Assembly: GCA_031963405.1 (NCBI GenBank) | Contig: JASSUJ010000001.1 | Span: 1,674,001-1,738,000 of the forward strand | DNA from: JASSUD01 sp031963405 | GTDB taxonomy: Bacteria > Pseudomonadota > Gammaproteobacteria > Burkholderiales > Burkholderiaceae | DNA: 64,000 bases | Reading direction: 5' to 3' | Part shown: positions 27,597 to 36,982 of the stretch, one piece after another | How the letters are laid out: each line of letters opens with the position of its first letter | Numbering within the stretch: position 1 is the first letter of the stretch | The notes under the pieces: generated by a model | The model's database searches: none | Seen by the model: the letters and a program-made list of their open reading frames with translations, nothing else | Told to the model about the DNA's origin: nothing | Translations under genes and position numbers: made by a program

Positions 27597-27894
27597 GGTA
27601 TTTTCTCTTTTCTATATATAAAAGCTGTTAGTGATGAATGGTTATTCAACTAAGCTAAGCAGCTTTTATAGGAATGTGGAATTTGTCTATCCCCAGCAAG
27701 CAATTGTTGGGAATACATCAAATAATTAAATGAGACAGTCAAACGAGACAGTCGAATCTTTTGAGCGGCGGATTATAACAAAATAAGTTTAGGATAGATA
27801 GATCGAAGAAGTTGTGCAGGACTTCTCAAAAAAATCTATGGGCTCATATCTTTAGGCTTTAAAGGTAGTGTAAAACCTTCTTATTGGTTTCCAA
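27597..27894. other. Gap upstream of rpsT
   Basis: It should carry the rpsT promoter and leader. AT-rich; I see no confident promoter boxes and no gene. Confidence 0.45.
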
Positions 27895-28011
27895 ATAAGG
27901 TCTATATCAGCCGGCTGGCGGCGTTATGCCTCGTATTAGCTTGTTTTTATGGACGAGTTGCACTGGCAGAAAAGGCATTCCTTTGCATCAGCTTAGGCAG
28001 GCCTCCCTTAG
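27895..28011. repeat. Family A palindromic element (A3)
   Basis: Left arm ATAAGGTCTATATCAGCCGG, core with GGCGGCGTTATGCC and AAGGCATTCCTTTGC, right arm CTTAGGCAGGCCTCCCTTA. The arms are diverged. From 28012 to murJ I see nothing recognisable. Confidence 0.65.
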
Positions 28012-28271
28012 AAAGCTGGACTGGCGCTTTATCTAATATCATGAGGTAGTAAGGCTGCATGGTCATCCATGTACACTCCTGGTTTCTGTACCGCAGCTGG
28101 GCATGACTTGGCTAGCTAGCTTAGGTGCATCTCCCATCGGTCTTAATTTTCATTCCATCTTATCCAATTAATCACTTTTTCTGCCTGACAACTTTTCAGT
28201 CAATTTGTGGGTAGTCTCTAAGCTGATGGATATGTCGAGGCTTATAAGGTAGTCCGTATAATGTGCGCAAC

Positions 28272-29822
28272 ATGAATTTATTCAAAGCTCTTCTTACAAT
28301 CAGTGGTTTCACTCTGCTCTCGCGTATTACGGGACTTGCACGTGAAACCTTGATCGCCAGCACATTTGGTGCAAGTCAATACACCGACGCTTTTAACGTT
28401 GCGTTTCGTATTCCTAATCTGCTGCGCCGCCTTTCTGCAGAAGGGGCGTTCTCTCAGGCTTTTGTGCCGATTTTGGCTGAATTCAAAAATCAGCAAGGCC
28501 ATGCGTCAACTAAGCGCCTGGTTGATAGCATGACAACTGTGCTGGCTTGGGCTTTGGTGCTGCTCTCGGCTATTGGCATGGCGGGTGCCGCCTGGGTGAT
28601 ATTGATGGTAGCGGGCGGGCTGAGAGGAAGTGCAGCTTTTCCGTTAGCGATCACGATGACGCGCATTATGTTTCCGTATATCGCCTTAATTTCATTGACC
28701 TCACTTGCAGCGGGCGTGCTCAATACTTATCGGCAGTTTTCTTGGCCTGCGTTTGCCCCAACTTTGCTCAATCTGAGTTTTATCACGGCATCATTATTTA
28801 TCGCCCCTCATCTAGAGACACCTATTTATGCGCTAGCGCTGGCGGTGTTGATCGGGGGCGTGTTGCAGTTGGCGATACAGCTGCCAGCGCTGGCTAAAAT
28901 TGAAATGCTGCCGAAAATTAGCTTTAATTTTTGGCGCGCATTAGCTCATCCTGGAGTGAAGCGCGTGCTTGTCAAAATGGTGCCGGCAACATTTGCGGTG
29001 TCAGTTGCGCAACTTAGCTTAATCATCAATACCAATATTGCCTCCCGGCTTGCCAAGGGGAGCGTGTCCTGGCTGTCTTATGCAGATCGTTTGATGGAAT
29101 TTCCCACGGCCTTGCTGGGCGTTGCGCTCGGCACCATTTTGCTGCCGAGTTTGGCTAAGGCGCATGCTGAAGCTGATGTGCGGGAATATTCAGCCTTGCT
29201 TGATTGGGGGCTTAGGCTAACTTTCTTATTAGCCGCGCCAAGCGCAGTAGCGCTGTTGATCTATGCGCTTCCGCTGACTTCTACGCTTTACCATTACGGC
29301 CGCTTTGCTAGTGTGGATGTGGTGCAGGTAAGCCACGCCCTGGTTGCTTATGGAGTCGGCTTGCTTGGGCTAATTTTAATTAAGGTATTAGCGCCTGGTT
29401 TTTATGCAAAGCAAGACATTAAAACGCCGGTCATGATTGCGGTGCTTGTGTTATGCCTGACACAGCTTAGCAATTATTTTTTGGTGCCCCTGTTGGCGCA
29501 TGCAGGGCTATCTTTATCAATTGGTATCGGTGCCTGCGTGAATGCTTTGCTATTGTTCATTGGCTTGCGCAGAAAAGGTATTTACTTACCTTCTCCAGGC
29601 TGGGGATTATTCTTTGTCCGTCTAGCGGGCGCTTGCTTAGTGCTAGCGGGTATTTTATTTTGGTTTAGGCAAAATTTTGATTGGCTCGCACTGGGCGAGA
29701 GGCCGTTTACGCGTATCGGCTTACTTGGAATGAGCTTGCTCGCCAGCGCTTTACTTTACTTCTTGGCGCTATGGCTGATGGGGTTTAAATATACCTATTT
29801 CAAAAAGCGGGTCAAAGCATGA
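28272..29822 (+). CDS. murJ: Lipid II flippase MurJ
   Basis: 516 residues from ATG 28272 (MNLFKALLTISGFTLLSRITGLARE); a GTG 9 bp earlier is possible. Fourteen hydrophobic helices. The family motif SRITGLARETLIASTFGAS is at the N-terminus, followed by FNVAFRIPNLLRRLSAEGAFSQAFVP with the essential Arg/Glu residues. MurJ flips lipid-linked peptidoglycan precursor across the inner membrane. The stop overlaps the next gene's start (ATGA), forming a two-gene operon. Confidence 0.96.
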   Translation: MNLFKALLTISGFTLLSRITGLARETLIASTFGASQYTDAFNVAFRIPNLLRRLSAEGAFSQAFVPILAEFKNQQGHASTKRLVDSMTTVLAWALVLLSAIGMAGAAWVILMVAGGLRGSAAFPLAITMTRIMFPYIALISLTSLAAGVLNTYRQFSWPAFAPTLLNLSFITASLFIAPHLETPIYALALAVLIGGVLQLAIQLPALAKIEMLPKISFNFWRALAHPGVKRVLVKMVPATFAVSVAQLSLIINTNIASRLAKGSVSWLSYADRLMEFPTALLGVALGTILLPSLAKAHAEADVREYSALLDWGLRLTFLLAAPSAVALLIYALPLTSTLYHYGRFASVDVVQVSHALVAYGVGLLGLILIKVLAPGFYAKQDIKTPVMIAVLVLCLTQLSNYFLVPLLAHAGLSLSIGIGACVNALLLFIGLRRKGIYLPSPGWGLFFVRLAGACLVLAGILFWFRQNFDWLALGERPFTRIGLLGMSLLASALLYFLALWLMGFKYTYFKKRVKA

Positions 29823-30682
29823 TCTTAGGAATGCTTGAATATTTTCGTGCGCTCGTGGCTGAAGACGAAACCTTGCCTTTAACCGAGACAGCACTTTCGA
29901 TTGCTCAAGATGTTTATCCCGATCTTGATTTGCAAGCTACGCTTGCTGAAATCGATGCGCTGGTGATGCGACTGAAGCGGCGTCTGCCAGCTGATGCTGG
30001 GATGATTCAGAAAATGCAGTTGCTCAATGTGTTTTTTTTTCATGAGCTAGGCTTTTCAAGTAATTTGAATAATTACTACCTAGCGGAAAATAATTATCTG
30101 AATATTGTATTGCACAAGCGTAAAGGGACCTCGCTCTTGCTTGCAGTGCTTTATCTTGAGATGGCTGGGCAAATTGGTTTGCGCGTGCAAGGTGTATCGT
30201 TTCCGGGGCATTTTCTGCTGCGTTTAAGCATGCTATCGGGTGAAATTATTATCGAACCCATGTCTGGCAAAGCACTTTCTCAAGCGAAGCTAGTGCAGAT
30301 GCTCGAGCCGTACATGCAGGACAATCGGGATGAGAAATCAGCCTTGAATGCCTTGCATGCGCTGCTGCATCCCGCCCCACACCGGGAAATTATTGCTAAT
30401 TTGCTGCGCAATCTGAAAATGATTTATTTGCAAAATGAGCAATGGCAGCAGCTGCTTGCCGTGCAGCATCGGCTGGTGATTTTATTGCCTCATGATATTG
30501 AAGAAAAGCGCGACCGTGGCTTTGCATTTATGCAGCTAGACGATTTTTTGTCCGCGCTTGAAGATTTGCAATCTTATCTTGAGCAACGGCCAGACGCAGC
30601 AGATGCTGCGATGATTGAACAGCAGCTTACTAAACTACGGGAGCGCGCTGCACGCGGTGACTCGGATGAGGGCGAGCGTTAA
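29819..30682 (+). CDS. SirB1-family transglutaminase-like/TPR protein
   Basis: 287 residues, translationally coupled to murJ. The N-terminal transglutaminase-like domain carries LNVFFFHELGFSSNLNNYY, LHKRKGTSLLLAVLYLEMA and VSFPGHFLLRL. The C-terminal third (about 195-275) is TPR-like helices. In Burkholderia the same gene follows murJ. The biochemical activity of the family is not established. The cysteine expected of an active transglutaminase is not evident in the GTSLLLAVLY segment, so enzymatic activity is doubtful. Confidence 0.85.
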   Translation: MILGMLEYFRALVAEDETLPLTETALSIAQDVYPDLDLQATLAEIDALVMRLKRRLPADAGMIQKMQLLNVFFFHELGFSSNLNNYYLAENNYLNIVLHKRKGTSLLLAVLYLEMAGQIGLRVQGVSFPGHFLLRLSMLSGEIIIEPMSGKALSQAKLVQMLEPYMQDNRDEKSALNALHALLHPAPHREIIANLLRNLKMIYLQNEQWQQLLAVQHRLVILLPHDIEEKRDRGFAFMQLDDFLSALEDLQSYLEQRPDAADAAMIEQQLTKLRERAARGDSDEGER

Positions 30683-30690
30683 TAAAGAAA

Positions 30691-30716
30691 ACGCCGCATA
30701 AGCTGGAATGCGGCGT
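30691..30716 (+). terminator. Terminator-like hairpin after the murJ operon
   Basis: ACGCCGCAT (30691-30699) pairs with ATGCGGCGT (30708-30716), 8-nt loop, 9 bp after the stop. There is little T-tract. Confidence 0.55.
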
Positions 30717-30775
30717 CGCCAGCTCTTGTATAAGCGTGTTGTCTTTTGCGTTGAAACCCGTCGCTGGCAGTTTAT

Positions 30776-30882
30776 CTAGGTAGAGCTCGTAGGTGGGGAG
30801 TGACGTATTGAATTCAATTCAATTCGTCACCCCAACCTGATGACCTCAAGAGTGATTCTTTGAAATCGTGAACAGATTCTTA
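30776..30882. repeat. Family C element (C2)
   Basis: Contains GTGGGGAGTGACG...CGTCACCCCAACC (inverted halves) and ends TCGTGAACAGATTCTTA. It lies between the convergent sirB1-like and adk genes. Confidence 0.6.
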
Positions 30883-30916
30883 GCGCTTAACTGGTGGGGC
30901 GTTAACTTGCTTCAGC

Positions 30917-31603
30917 CTACGCTACTGTTTCTTGGGAGGGAGCGGTAAGGGCGCCGAAGATGCGTTTACATATCTCATCAACATCGCCTTGCCCCGAGAT
31001 GCGTTGATACTTCGGTGCTGGTACGGTGCTAGCGCTGCTATGCTTAACCCAATCAGCATAGTAGTTAACCAACGGCTTGGTTTGCGCCAAATAGACCTCA
31101 AGGCGTTTGCGCACTGTTTCTTCTTTATCGTCCTCACGCTGAATCAGCGCTTCGCCGGTCACATCATCTTGGCCTTCAACCTTTGGCGGATTGAACTGCA
31201 CATGATATGTGCGTCCGGATGTAGGATGCGTGCGGCGGCCACTGATACGCGTAATAATTTCGTCAAATGGCACGTCAATTTCAAGTACGTAATCAATGGG
31301 GATGCCGGCTTGTTTTAGTGCTTCGGCTTGCGGGATAGTCCGTGGAAAGCCATCGAGCAGGTAGCCTTTAACGCAGTCAGGCTGTTTGAGCCGTTCTTTA
31401 ACCAGATCAACCATGAGTTGATCTGGTACCAATTCACCCGCTTCCATAAATTTCTGCGCTTGTAGACCAAGTGGTGAGCCTGCACTAACAGCAGCGCGCA
31501 GCATATCGCCTGTCGAAATAGACGGAATGCCGAAATGATTTTTAATGAAAGTTGCCTGGGTACCTTTGCCTGCGCCAGGCGCACCTAACAAGATCAAGCG
31601 CAT
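30917..31603 (-). CDS. adk: Adenylate kinase
   Basis: 228 residues. P-loop GAPGAGKGTQ (residues 7-16), AMP-binding STGDMLRAAV, GFPRT (about 84-88) and a long LID with RRTHPTSGRTYHVQFNPPKV. It interconverts ATP, AMP and ADP. The C-terminus is slightly longer than in E. coli. It is last in the lpxK-Trm112-kdsB-adk cluster but separated from kdsB by about 450 bp carrying two repeat elements, so it probably has its own promoter. Confidence 0.97.
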   Translation of the reverse strand: MRLILLGAPGAGKGTQATFIKNHFGIPSISTGDMLRAAVSAGSPLGLQAQKFMEAGELVPDQLMVDLVKERLKQPDCVKGYLLDGFPRTIPQAEALKQAGIPIDYVLEIDVPFDEIITRISGRRTHPTSGRTYHVQFNPPKVEGQDDVTGEALIQREDDKEETVRKRLEVYLAQTKPLVNYYADWVKHSSASTVPAPKYQRISGQGDVDEICKRIFGALTAPSQETVA

Positions 31604-31670
31604 GATTTAGTTCCTCTTCAATTGATCTATCTTGCCTCATTTATCACTCAATAAAAACTATCCAAATAGC

Positions 31671-31771
31671 TAAGGAAGGTCTGCATAACCCGGCTGGCGG
31701 TGTCATGCTTTTTTGCCGTACTGTGGCAGTAAAGGCATTGCTTGCCAGTCGGATTATGCAGACCTTCCCTA
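31671..31771. repeat. Family A palindromic element (A4), well preserved
   Basis: TAAGGAAGGTCTGCATAACC at the left; its complement, ending TTATGCAGACCTTCCCTA, at the right (arms of about 25 bp). The inner core is GGTGTCATGC...TTGCCGTACTG...AAAGGCATTGCTTGCC. It separates adk from kdsB. Confidence 0.85.
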
Positions 31772-31815
31772 CATTGCGATAAGAGTTATCGAGCTTTGCG
31801 AGGTTTATCTGAGTC

Positions 31816-31971
31816 TTAGAATCTGTTTAGGGTTTTTCAAAGGGTTCTTATTGTAGGAGGGCAGGAGCATAGTAATCTTCAGGGACTTGAGTACTTGGAG
31901 ATTGCTGCCCCGTTCCGGCCCCGAATAAGGACATCTTATTGGGCTCTTTGAGAGACTATAAACAGGTTCTA
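31816..31971. repeat. Family C element (C3)
   Basis: TTAGAATCTGTTTAGGGTTT at the left, TATAAACAGGTTCTA at the right, with CTTATT...GAATAAGG segments inside. It occupies the rest of the adk-kdsB gap. Confidence 0.65.
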
Positions 31972-32054
31972 TGCGAAAAATATGATGCTTAATCCACTAT
32001 AACGCATCAAAAAATCTACACGAATTCTGGATTATGCCACGACAGTTAAGAACT

Positions 32055-32825
32055 TTACCTTGTCAATATAGCGCGTACTCGAGTCAGATCAGCGAGCGTA
32101 TCAACTCCTGCGGCCGGTGCTTGAGCTGTGACAAGTACGGCAATGCGCTCGCCGTGCCAGAGCGCGCGCAATTGCTCAAGCGCTTCAGTCTCTTCAAGGG
32201 GGGAGCGAGGTAGCTGAGTAAAACGGCGCAGAAAGCCTGCGCGGTAAGCGTATAAACCGATGTGGTGATACACCGGATAAGAGGGCAGAGCGATTTTAGA
32301 CAGGTTCTCCGGAAACGACTGATAAGCATCGCGTGCCCACGGAATTGGGGCACGTGAAAAATAGAGCGCCCGTCCGTGGGCATCAAGTACCACTTTGACA
32401 ATATTCGGGTTGAATAAGTCAGCCACCTGGCTAATCGGATAAGCAGCGGTTGCGATAGCACATTCATCATGCTTGGCTAAATGGGCCGCAACCTCACCGA
32501 GCAGCGCTGGCTGAAGTAACGGCTCATCACCTTGTACATTAACAATAAGCGTGTTGTCAGGCCAAGTGGAGCGCTCAACAACTTCTGCGAGACGGTCTGT
32601 TCCCGAAGTGTGTTCAGCGCTTGTCATCACTGCTTCAAAGCCATAGGCATGCACTGCTTCAGCTATGCGCGACGAATCGGTGGCAATTAAGGTTTGCTGC
32701 GCCCCTGAAGCGCGCGCGAGCTCAGCAACATGCACGACCATTGGCTTGCCGCCGATCTCTGCCAGTGCTTTTCCAGGCAGGCGGCTGGAGGCCAAACGGG
32801 CCGGAATAATGGCAATAAAGGACAT
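32055..32825 (-). CDS. kdsB: 3-deoxy-manno-octulosonate cytidylyltransferase
   Basis: 256 residues. It begins MSFIAIIPARLASSRLPGKAL, the CTP/KDO binding loop, then GGKPMVVHVAELARASGA, the TSAEHTSGTDRLAEV segment and NVQGDEPLL (metal and nucleotide binding). It activates KDO as CMP-KDO for lipopolysaccharide inner-core synthesis. The stop codon of the Trm112-like gene is only 3 bp upstream of its start. Retention implies that a KDO-lipid A outer membrane is made. Confidence 0.96.
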   Translation of the reverse strand: MSFIAIIPARLASSRLPGKALAEIGGKPMVVHVAELARASGAQQTLIATDSSRIAEAVHAYGFEAVMTSAEHTSGTDRLAEVVERSTWPDNTLIVNVQGDEPLLQPALLGEVAAHLAKHDECAIATAAYPISQVADLFNPNIVKVVLDAHGRALYFSRAPIPWARDAYQSFPENLSKIALPSYPVYHHIGLYAYRAGFLRRFTQLPRSPLEETEALEQLRALWHGERIAVLVTAQAPAAGVDTLADLTRVRAILTR

Positions 32826-32828
32826 TGC

Positions 32829-33047
32829 TTAGAGGGTGCCTGCAGATGAAGAGTCAGGGGGGGTTGGCTCTACTAGCGTGCCCTCCACAATTTGTTCCGC
32901 CTCGTTAACCAACATAACCGGGATGCCATCGCGTATGGGGTAGGCGAGTTTATCGATGTGACAGATCAATTTTTTTGCTTTGCGATCATGCGTAAGCTGG
33001 CTTTTGCACAGCGGGCAAACCAAGATTTCAAGTAGGCGAGCGTCCAC
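32829..33047 (-). CDS. Trm112/YcaR-family small zinc-ribbon-like protein
   Basis: 72 residues from the GTG at 33047, chosen because GGAG lies 7 bp before it. The sequence VDARLLEILVCPLCKSQL has the CPLC pair, followed by ICHIDKLAYPIRDGIPVML. The second cysteine pair of eukaryotic Trm112 is incomplete. In proteobacteria this gene lies between lpxK and kdsB, as here, and its role is uncertain. It overlaps the lpxK end by 20 bp. Confidence 0.9.
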   Translation of the reverse strand: MDARLLEILVCPLCKSQLTHDRKAKKLICHIDKLAYPIRDGIPVMLVNEAEQIVEGTLVEPTPPDSSSAGTL

Positions 33048-34059
33048 GGATTTTCTCCACAATAAGTGCAATTAAGCGGGCATCCAGCGTAGCTTCGACA
33101 GGAACTGCCCAAAGCCTAGCATCGCGCCAAATAGCTTGGCATTTTACTGCATCTTTTTCAGTAATCAGAATGGCATCTGCTTCTATGTCGACAAATGGAT
33201 TAGCCAGATAGGAGAAGTGATCAGGTAAGGCACGTGTGGTAGGTTGGAGACCGCTTTGACGCAGAGTCTCAAAGAAGCGCTCAGGAACGCCAATGCCTGC
33301 GGCAGCGAAGACACGCTCGCCTACGAAGCGTTCAAGCGGGCGTTGCAGCTGCGGGTTATCGAGGTGCCAAGCATGCGTCGGCGTAAGCTTTAGTGCAAAG
33401 GTATTCGGCCAGGCGGGTAGCTCGCGCTCATTGACGCTGTTGATAAGCGTTGCATCGCGTGCGCGCTGAAGTGGCTCGCGCAGTGGCCCCGCTGGCAGCA
33501 AGAAGCGATTGCCTCCCAAGCGATGATCGAATACCACCAGCTCAAAATCACGCGCTAGTCGATAGTGTTGTAGGCCATCGTCACTAATAATCACATCAAC
33601 TTCTGGGTGCACGGCAGACAAAGCTTGCGCAGCGGCTACTCGATCTGGGCAAATCCACATTGGTGCGGCGGTACGGCGAGCGATTAAAAGCGGTTCATCT
33701 CCTACTGCTTGTGCCGTAGAAGCCTCGGTGACTGGGCATGGCTGAGTGACCGAGGCCCCGTAACCACGTGCAATCACGCCAGGCGTGAAGCCCGCAGCGC
33801 GTAATGCGTGTACCAGCGCAATGACAGTGGGTGTTTTGCCAGTGCCGCCAAGCGTCAGATTGCCAACTACCACAACAGGGATGGGTAAGCGTGTCACACG
33901 TTGCCAGCCCAAGATGAAGCTTATGCGCCGCAACATGGCAATGGCGCCAAATATCCATGACAACGGCCACAGTAGCCAGGCGAGTAGGCCCCGGTGCTGC
34001 CACTCGCGCAGCAGATAAAATTCCAGATTAGCTTTCCATTGATGCACAAGGCGTTGCAT
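33028..34059 (-). CDS. lpxK: Tetraacyldisaccharide 4'-kinase
   Basis: 343 residues. An N-terminal membrane anchor helix (about 22-45, LLAWLLWPLSWIFGAIAML) is followed by the P-loop VVGNLTLGGTGKTPTV and IISDDGLQHYRLARDFELVV. It phosphorylates the lipid A disaccharide at the inner membrane. First gene of the lpxK-Trm112-kdsB run. The exbB/exbD genes that often precede it in Burkholderia are absent. Confidence 0.95.
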   Translation of the reverse strand: MQRLVHQWKANLEFYLLREWQHRGLLAWLLWPLSWIFGAIAMLRRISFILGWQRVTRLPIPVVVVGNLTLGGTGKTPTVIALVHALRAAGFTPGVIARGYGASVTQPCPVTEASTAQAVGDEPLLIARRTAAPMWICPDRVAAAQALSAVHPEVDVIISDDGLQHYRLARDFELVVFDHRLGGNRFLLPAGPLREPLQRARDATLINSVNERELPAWPNTFALKLTPTHAWHLDNPQLQRPLERFVGERVFAAAGIGVPERFFETLRQSGLQPTTRALPDHFSYLANPFVDIEADAILITEKDAVKCQAIWRDARLWAVPVEATLDARLIALIVEKIRGRSPT

Positions 34060-34542
34060 AGCTCAGTATTCCATTAGAAACTATCTTAAAGATAAGAGAG
34101 ATAAAAGCCTGCGCTTAAACCTTTAAACCGATTTGTAGATAAGTGTTGATAGCGCTTTATAGAAAACTTTATAGAATAAATTTGCGCCTTTACGGAGTCG
34201 CCACACAGTGCGCAGCAGTCTAGCATGCCCATGGTTAAAACCTGTTCAAAGCTTCCCAAAGACACTCCTCTTTAGGTATCTGCCAAATCTGGTGCGGTGC
34301 GCGAAATCCTCATGTACTTGAGTGCACTCCAGTTTCTGCAAAGTTTTAACCAACTGAGTGATTGCCTCAAATAATGACGTTTTTAAAAGACGTTGAACCA
34401 ATTCTATGTGAAGCAGGCCATTCAATATATTTATGCCGCGCACTGTTAACTGCGCTGGATAAATTAAACATACAGCGCTATTCTTTGGGCCTTGTTAGCA
34501 ACCGGCGTGGCAGCGCATAAAAAGATTTCGATAAAGACTTCA
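34060..34542. other. Gap between divergent lpxK and nadB
   Basis: Contains family C element C4 (34235-34406). The remaining stretches are AT-rich and should contain both promoters. No gene seen. Confidence 0.5.
34235..34406. repeat. Family C element (C4)
   Basis: Begins TTAAAACCTGTTCAAAGCTTCC and ends near GTTGAACCAATTCTA. The middle (GGTGCGGTGCGCGAAATCCT, then CATG and GTGCACTCC) is nearly the same as in the copy at 50305-50485. Confidence 0.75.
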
Positions 34543-36123
34543 ATGATGGATTTCGACGTTGTAATTGTAGGCAGTGGCCTAGCGGGCTTAAGTGTCGCCT
34601 TGAATTTGGCTCAGACGTGCCGCGTTGCCGTCATCTCAAAGCGCTCGCTAACCGATGGCGCAAGCCGTTGGGCACAAGGGGGCATTGCGGCAGCGCTTGA
34701 CCCGTCAGATAGCGTGGAAAACCATCTGCAAGATACGCTAGCCGCGGGCGGCGGCCTATGTGAGGAAGAGGCTACGCGTTTTATTGTTGAGCACGGGCGA
34801 CAGGCGATTGAGTGGCTATTAGAGCAGCAGGTTCCTTTTACACGTGATGATGAGGCTGAAGCTGGCTTGCATCTGGGCCGTGAGGGCGGACATGGCCAGC
34901 GGCGGATTGTACATGCAGCAGATACGACGGGTCAGGCAGTGGTGACTACACTCGCTGAGCGTGTGCGTGCGCATCCTAATATCACTGTATTTGAAGAGCA
35001 TTTTGCGGTTGATTTAATCACCTCAGCCCAACTTGGCAAGGCTGGCCGGCGTTGTTATGGGCTGTATGTGCTTGATCTGCAAAGTGGACGGACTTTAACG
35101 CTAGCTGCACGCCATACCGTGCTGGCCACGGGCGGGGCGGGTAAAGCGTATTTGTATACCACTAACCCGGATACCGCGACTGGCGACGGTATCGCTATCG
35201 CCTGGCGTGCTGGCTGCCGCGTAGCAAATATGGAGTTCATCCAGTTTCATCCCACTTGTCTTTATCACCCTTATGCCAAGTCATTTCTCATTAGCGAGGC
35301 AGTGCGCGGTGAAGGTGCGTTCTTAACGCTACCAGACGGCACGCGCTTTATGCCGCAGCACGATGCACGCGCCGAGCTCGCGCCACGTGATGTAGTGGCA
35401 CGCGCGATTGACTTTGAAATAAAAAAACACGGCATTGACTGTGTGTACCTGGACATTAGCCATCAAAGCCCCGAATTTTTGCAACAGCACTTTCCGATGA
35501 TTTTGTCACGCTGCCTTGAGCTCGGCATTGATATCACTCGTGAGCCAATTCCAGTTGTGCCCGCAGCGCATTACACCTGTGGCGGAGTAGTCACCGACTT
35601 GGCAGGCCGAACCGATATGACAGGGCTTTATGCGGTAGGCGAAACCGCCTATACAGGTCTGCACGGTGCTAACCGTTTAGCGAGCAATTCGCTGCTTGAA
35701 TGTTTAGTCATTGGTCAAGCTGCAGCGCAAGCGATACAGGCTGACTTAATTAAAACGACTTCAACCATCATCGCTTTACCTGCCTGGGATGAAAGCCGCG
35801 TCTCTGATGCGGATGAAGAGGTGGTGGTTGCGCATAACTGGGATGAATTGCGCCGCTTGATGTGGAACTATGTTGGCATTGTTCGCACGGATAAGCGTTT
35901 AGCACGTGCGAAACAGCGAATTTCAATGCTGCGCGATGAAATCCACGAATATTATGAAAACTTCCGCATTAGCCGTGATCTTCTAGAGTTGCGTAATCTG
36001 GTTGACGTGGCTGCCTTGATTGTTGAGAGCGCACTTGCGCGGAGAGAAAGCCGCGGCCTGCATTTTAGCCGTGACTGGCCGCAAACCTGGCCCAAAGCAT
36101 TGCCAACGGTGCTAACCCCCTGA
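34543..36123 (+). CDS. nadB: L-aspartate oxidase
   Basis: 526 residues from ATG 34543 (an adjacent ATG at 34546 is possible); the frame extends to a TTG at 34492 without support. FAD-binding VVIVGSGLAGLSVAL at the N-terminus, then SRWAQGGIAAAL, HAADTTGQAV, LATGGAGKAY, IQFHPT, and GLHGANRLASNSLLE near the C-terminal third. It oxidises L-aspartate to iminoaspartate, the first step of de novo NAD synthesis. Its usual Burkholderia partners nadA and nadC are not adjacent and not in the window. Confidence 0.96.
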   Translation: MMDFDVVIVGSGLAGLSVALNLAQTCRVAVISKRSLTDGASRWAQGGIAAALDPSDSVENHLQDTLAAGGGLCEEEATRFIVEHGRQAIEWLLEQQVPFTRDDEAEAGLHLGREGGHGQRRIVHAADTTGQAVVTTLAERVRAHPNITVFEEHFAVDLITSAQLGKAGRRCYGLYVLDLQSGRTLTLAARHTVLATGGAGKAYLYTTNPDTATGDGIAIAWRAGCRVANMEFIQFHPTCLYHPYAKSFLISEAVRGEGAFLTLPDGTRFMPQHDARAELAPRDVVARAIDFEIKKHGIDCVYLDISHQSPEFLQQHFPMILSRCLELGIDITREPIPVVPAAHYTCGGVVTDLAGRTDMTGLYAVGETAYTGLHGANRLASNSLLECLVIGQAAAQAIQADLIKTTSTIIALPAWDESRVSDADEEVVVAHNWDELRRLMWNYVGIVRTDKRLARAKQRISMLRDEIHEYYENFRISRDLLELRNLVDVAALIVESALARRESRGLHFSRDWPQTWPKALPTVLTP

Positions 36124-36150
36124 TAAAGATAGGGGCGGGAGGCTTGGAAG

Positions 36151-36185
36151 TTAGGGAAACGTTGAATAAGTCGGGAGTCGCGTCT
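36151..36185. repeat. Half of a family B element (B4)
   Basis: TTAGGGAAACGTTGAATAAG followed by TCGGGAGTCGCGTC; no matching right arm. It lies 28 bp past nadB. Confidence 0.5.
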
Positions 36186-36304
36186 GCAAAAAAGTGATGG
36201 CCCATGTAACCACGGTGTTTCATGGAGCAGCATCTAGCGAGAATGGCATCAATAAAGAGACAAAACAGGCTGAGAGGTAATCAGTCACGCACGGATGGGC
36301 TCGA

Positions 36305-36805
36305 TCAATGCCCAAATATTTTTATGCCAGTTATGATGGCGACATTCAGCCCAGTTTGGGCAAAAAAGAGACCAATTATCCATCTGATCATTACAAGCTG
36401 TAGATCATTTATTTTGTTCTCGAGTTTGTTAAAAGCTTGCTGAAAGTCATTTTTGCTCTCTTGACGCAATTGCGAAATATCGCCTTTGAGTTCTTGATGA
36501 ACTTGTGCGATATCACTCTTGAGCTCTTGGTGTACTTGTGCAATCTCACCTTCGAGTTTCTGGTGGTTTTCTTTTATTGCATGGTGCACCTGATCCCACT
36601 TGTGGTCCTGGTGGACTGCAAGCTTTTCTAGGTCATTCGTTCTTTCAGCTTTGTATTCACGCCAATCTGCCATACTCACCATCTCTTGTAGCGTAGCCAG
36701 CACAAAGTCCTTCACAGCCTGCGCCATTAATGGCGCCATTCCTGACTTTTTTAGGTTTTCGTACTGCTCAAAAATATTCACATTCCTTGATGCTGCATTA
36801 CCCAT
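36305..36805 (-). CDS. Coiled-coil protein with C-terminal membrane anchor
   Basis: 166 residues from ATG 36805 (GAGG upstream); an alternative start is at 36838. Residues 1-60 are helical (GMAPLMAQAVKDFVLATLQEM). A long coiled coil spans about 65-140, with an 11-residue repeat of the form (I)AQVHQELK(S/G)DI that also alternates with QLRQESKND. The C-terminus has one hydrophobic helix (LVMIRWIIGLFFAQTGLNVAII). This layout resembles DUF1640/CCDC90-like or phage-type coiled-coil membrane proteins, but I cannot assign a family. It is probably tail-anchored with the coil in the cytoplasm. Confidence 0.65.
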   Translation of the reverse strand: MGNAASRNVNIFEQYENLKKSGMAPLMAQAVKDFVLATLQEMVSMADWREYKAERTNDLEKLAVHQDHKWDQVHHAIKENHQKLEGEIAQVHQELKSDIAQVHQELKGDISQLRQESKNDFQQAFNKLENKINDLQLVMIRWIIGLFFAQTGLNVAIITGIKIFGH

Positions 36806-36982
36806 CACTGCCTCACGCTTATCTTTGGTTCGTTGCACGGAAATTATTTTCAGCGATAAAGGCGCGCTAGATAAAGCTATCCTTTTGGATTAGGCCATTG
36901 GTACAGCGCCGCCTGTTTCGTCCTTACCGACTTCACTTCTCTTTGCTTGAACCTTGATATCTCCAACTTTAGTACTTAGGCG

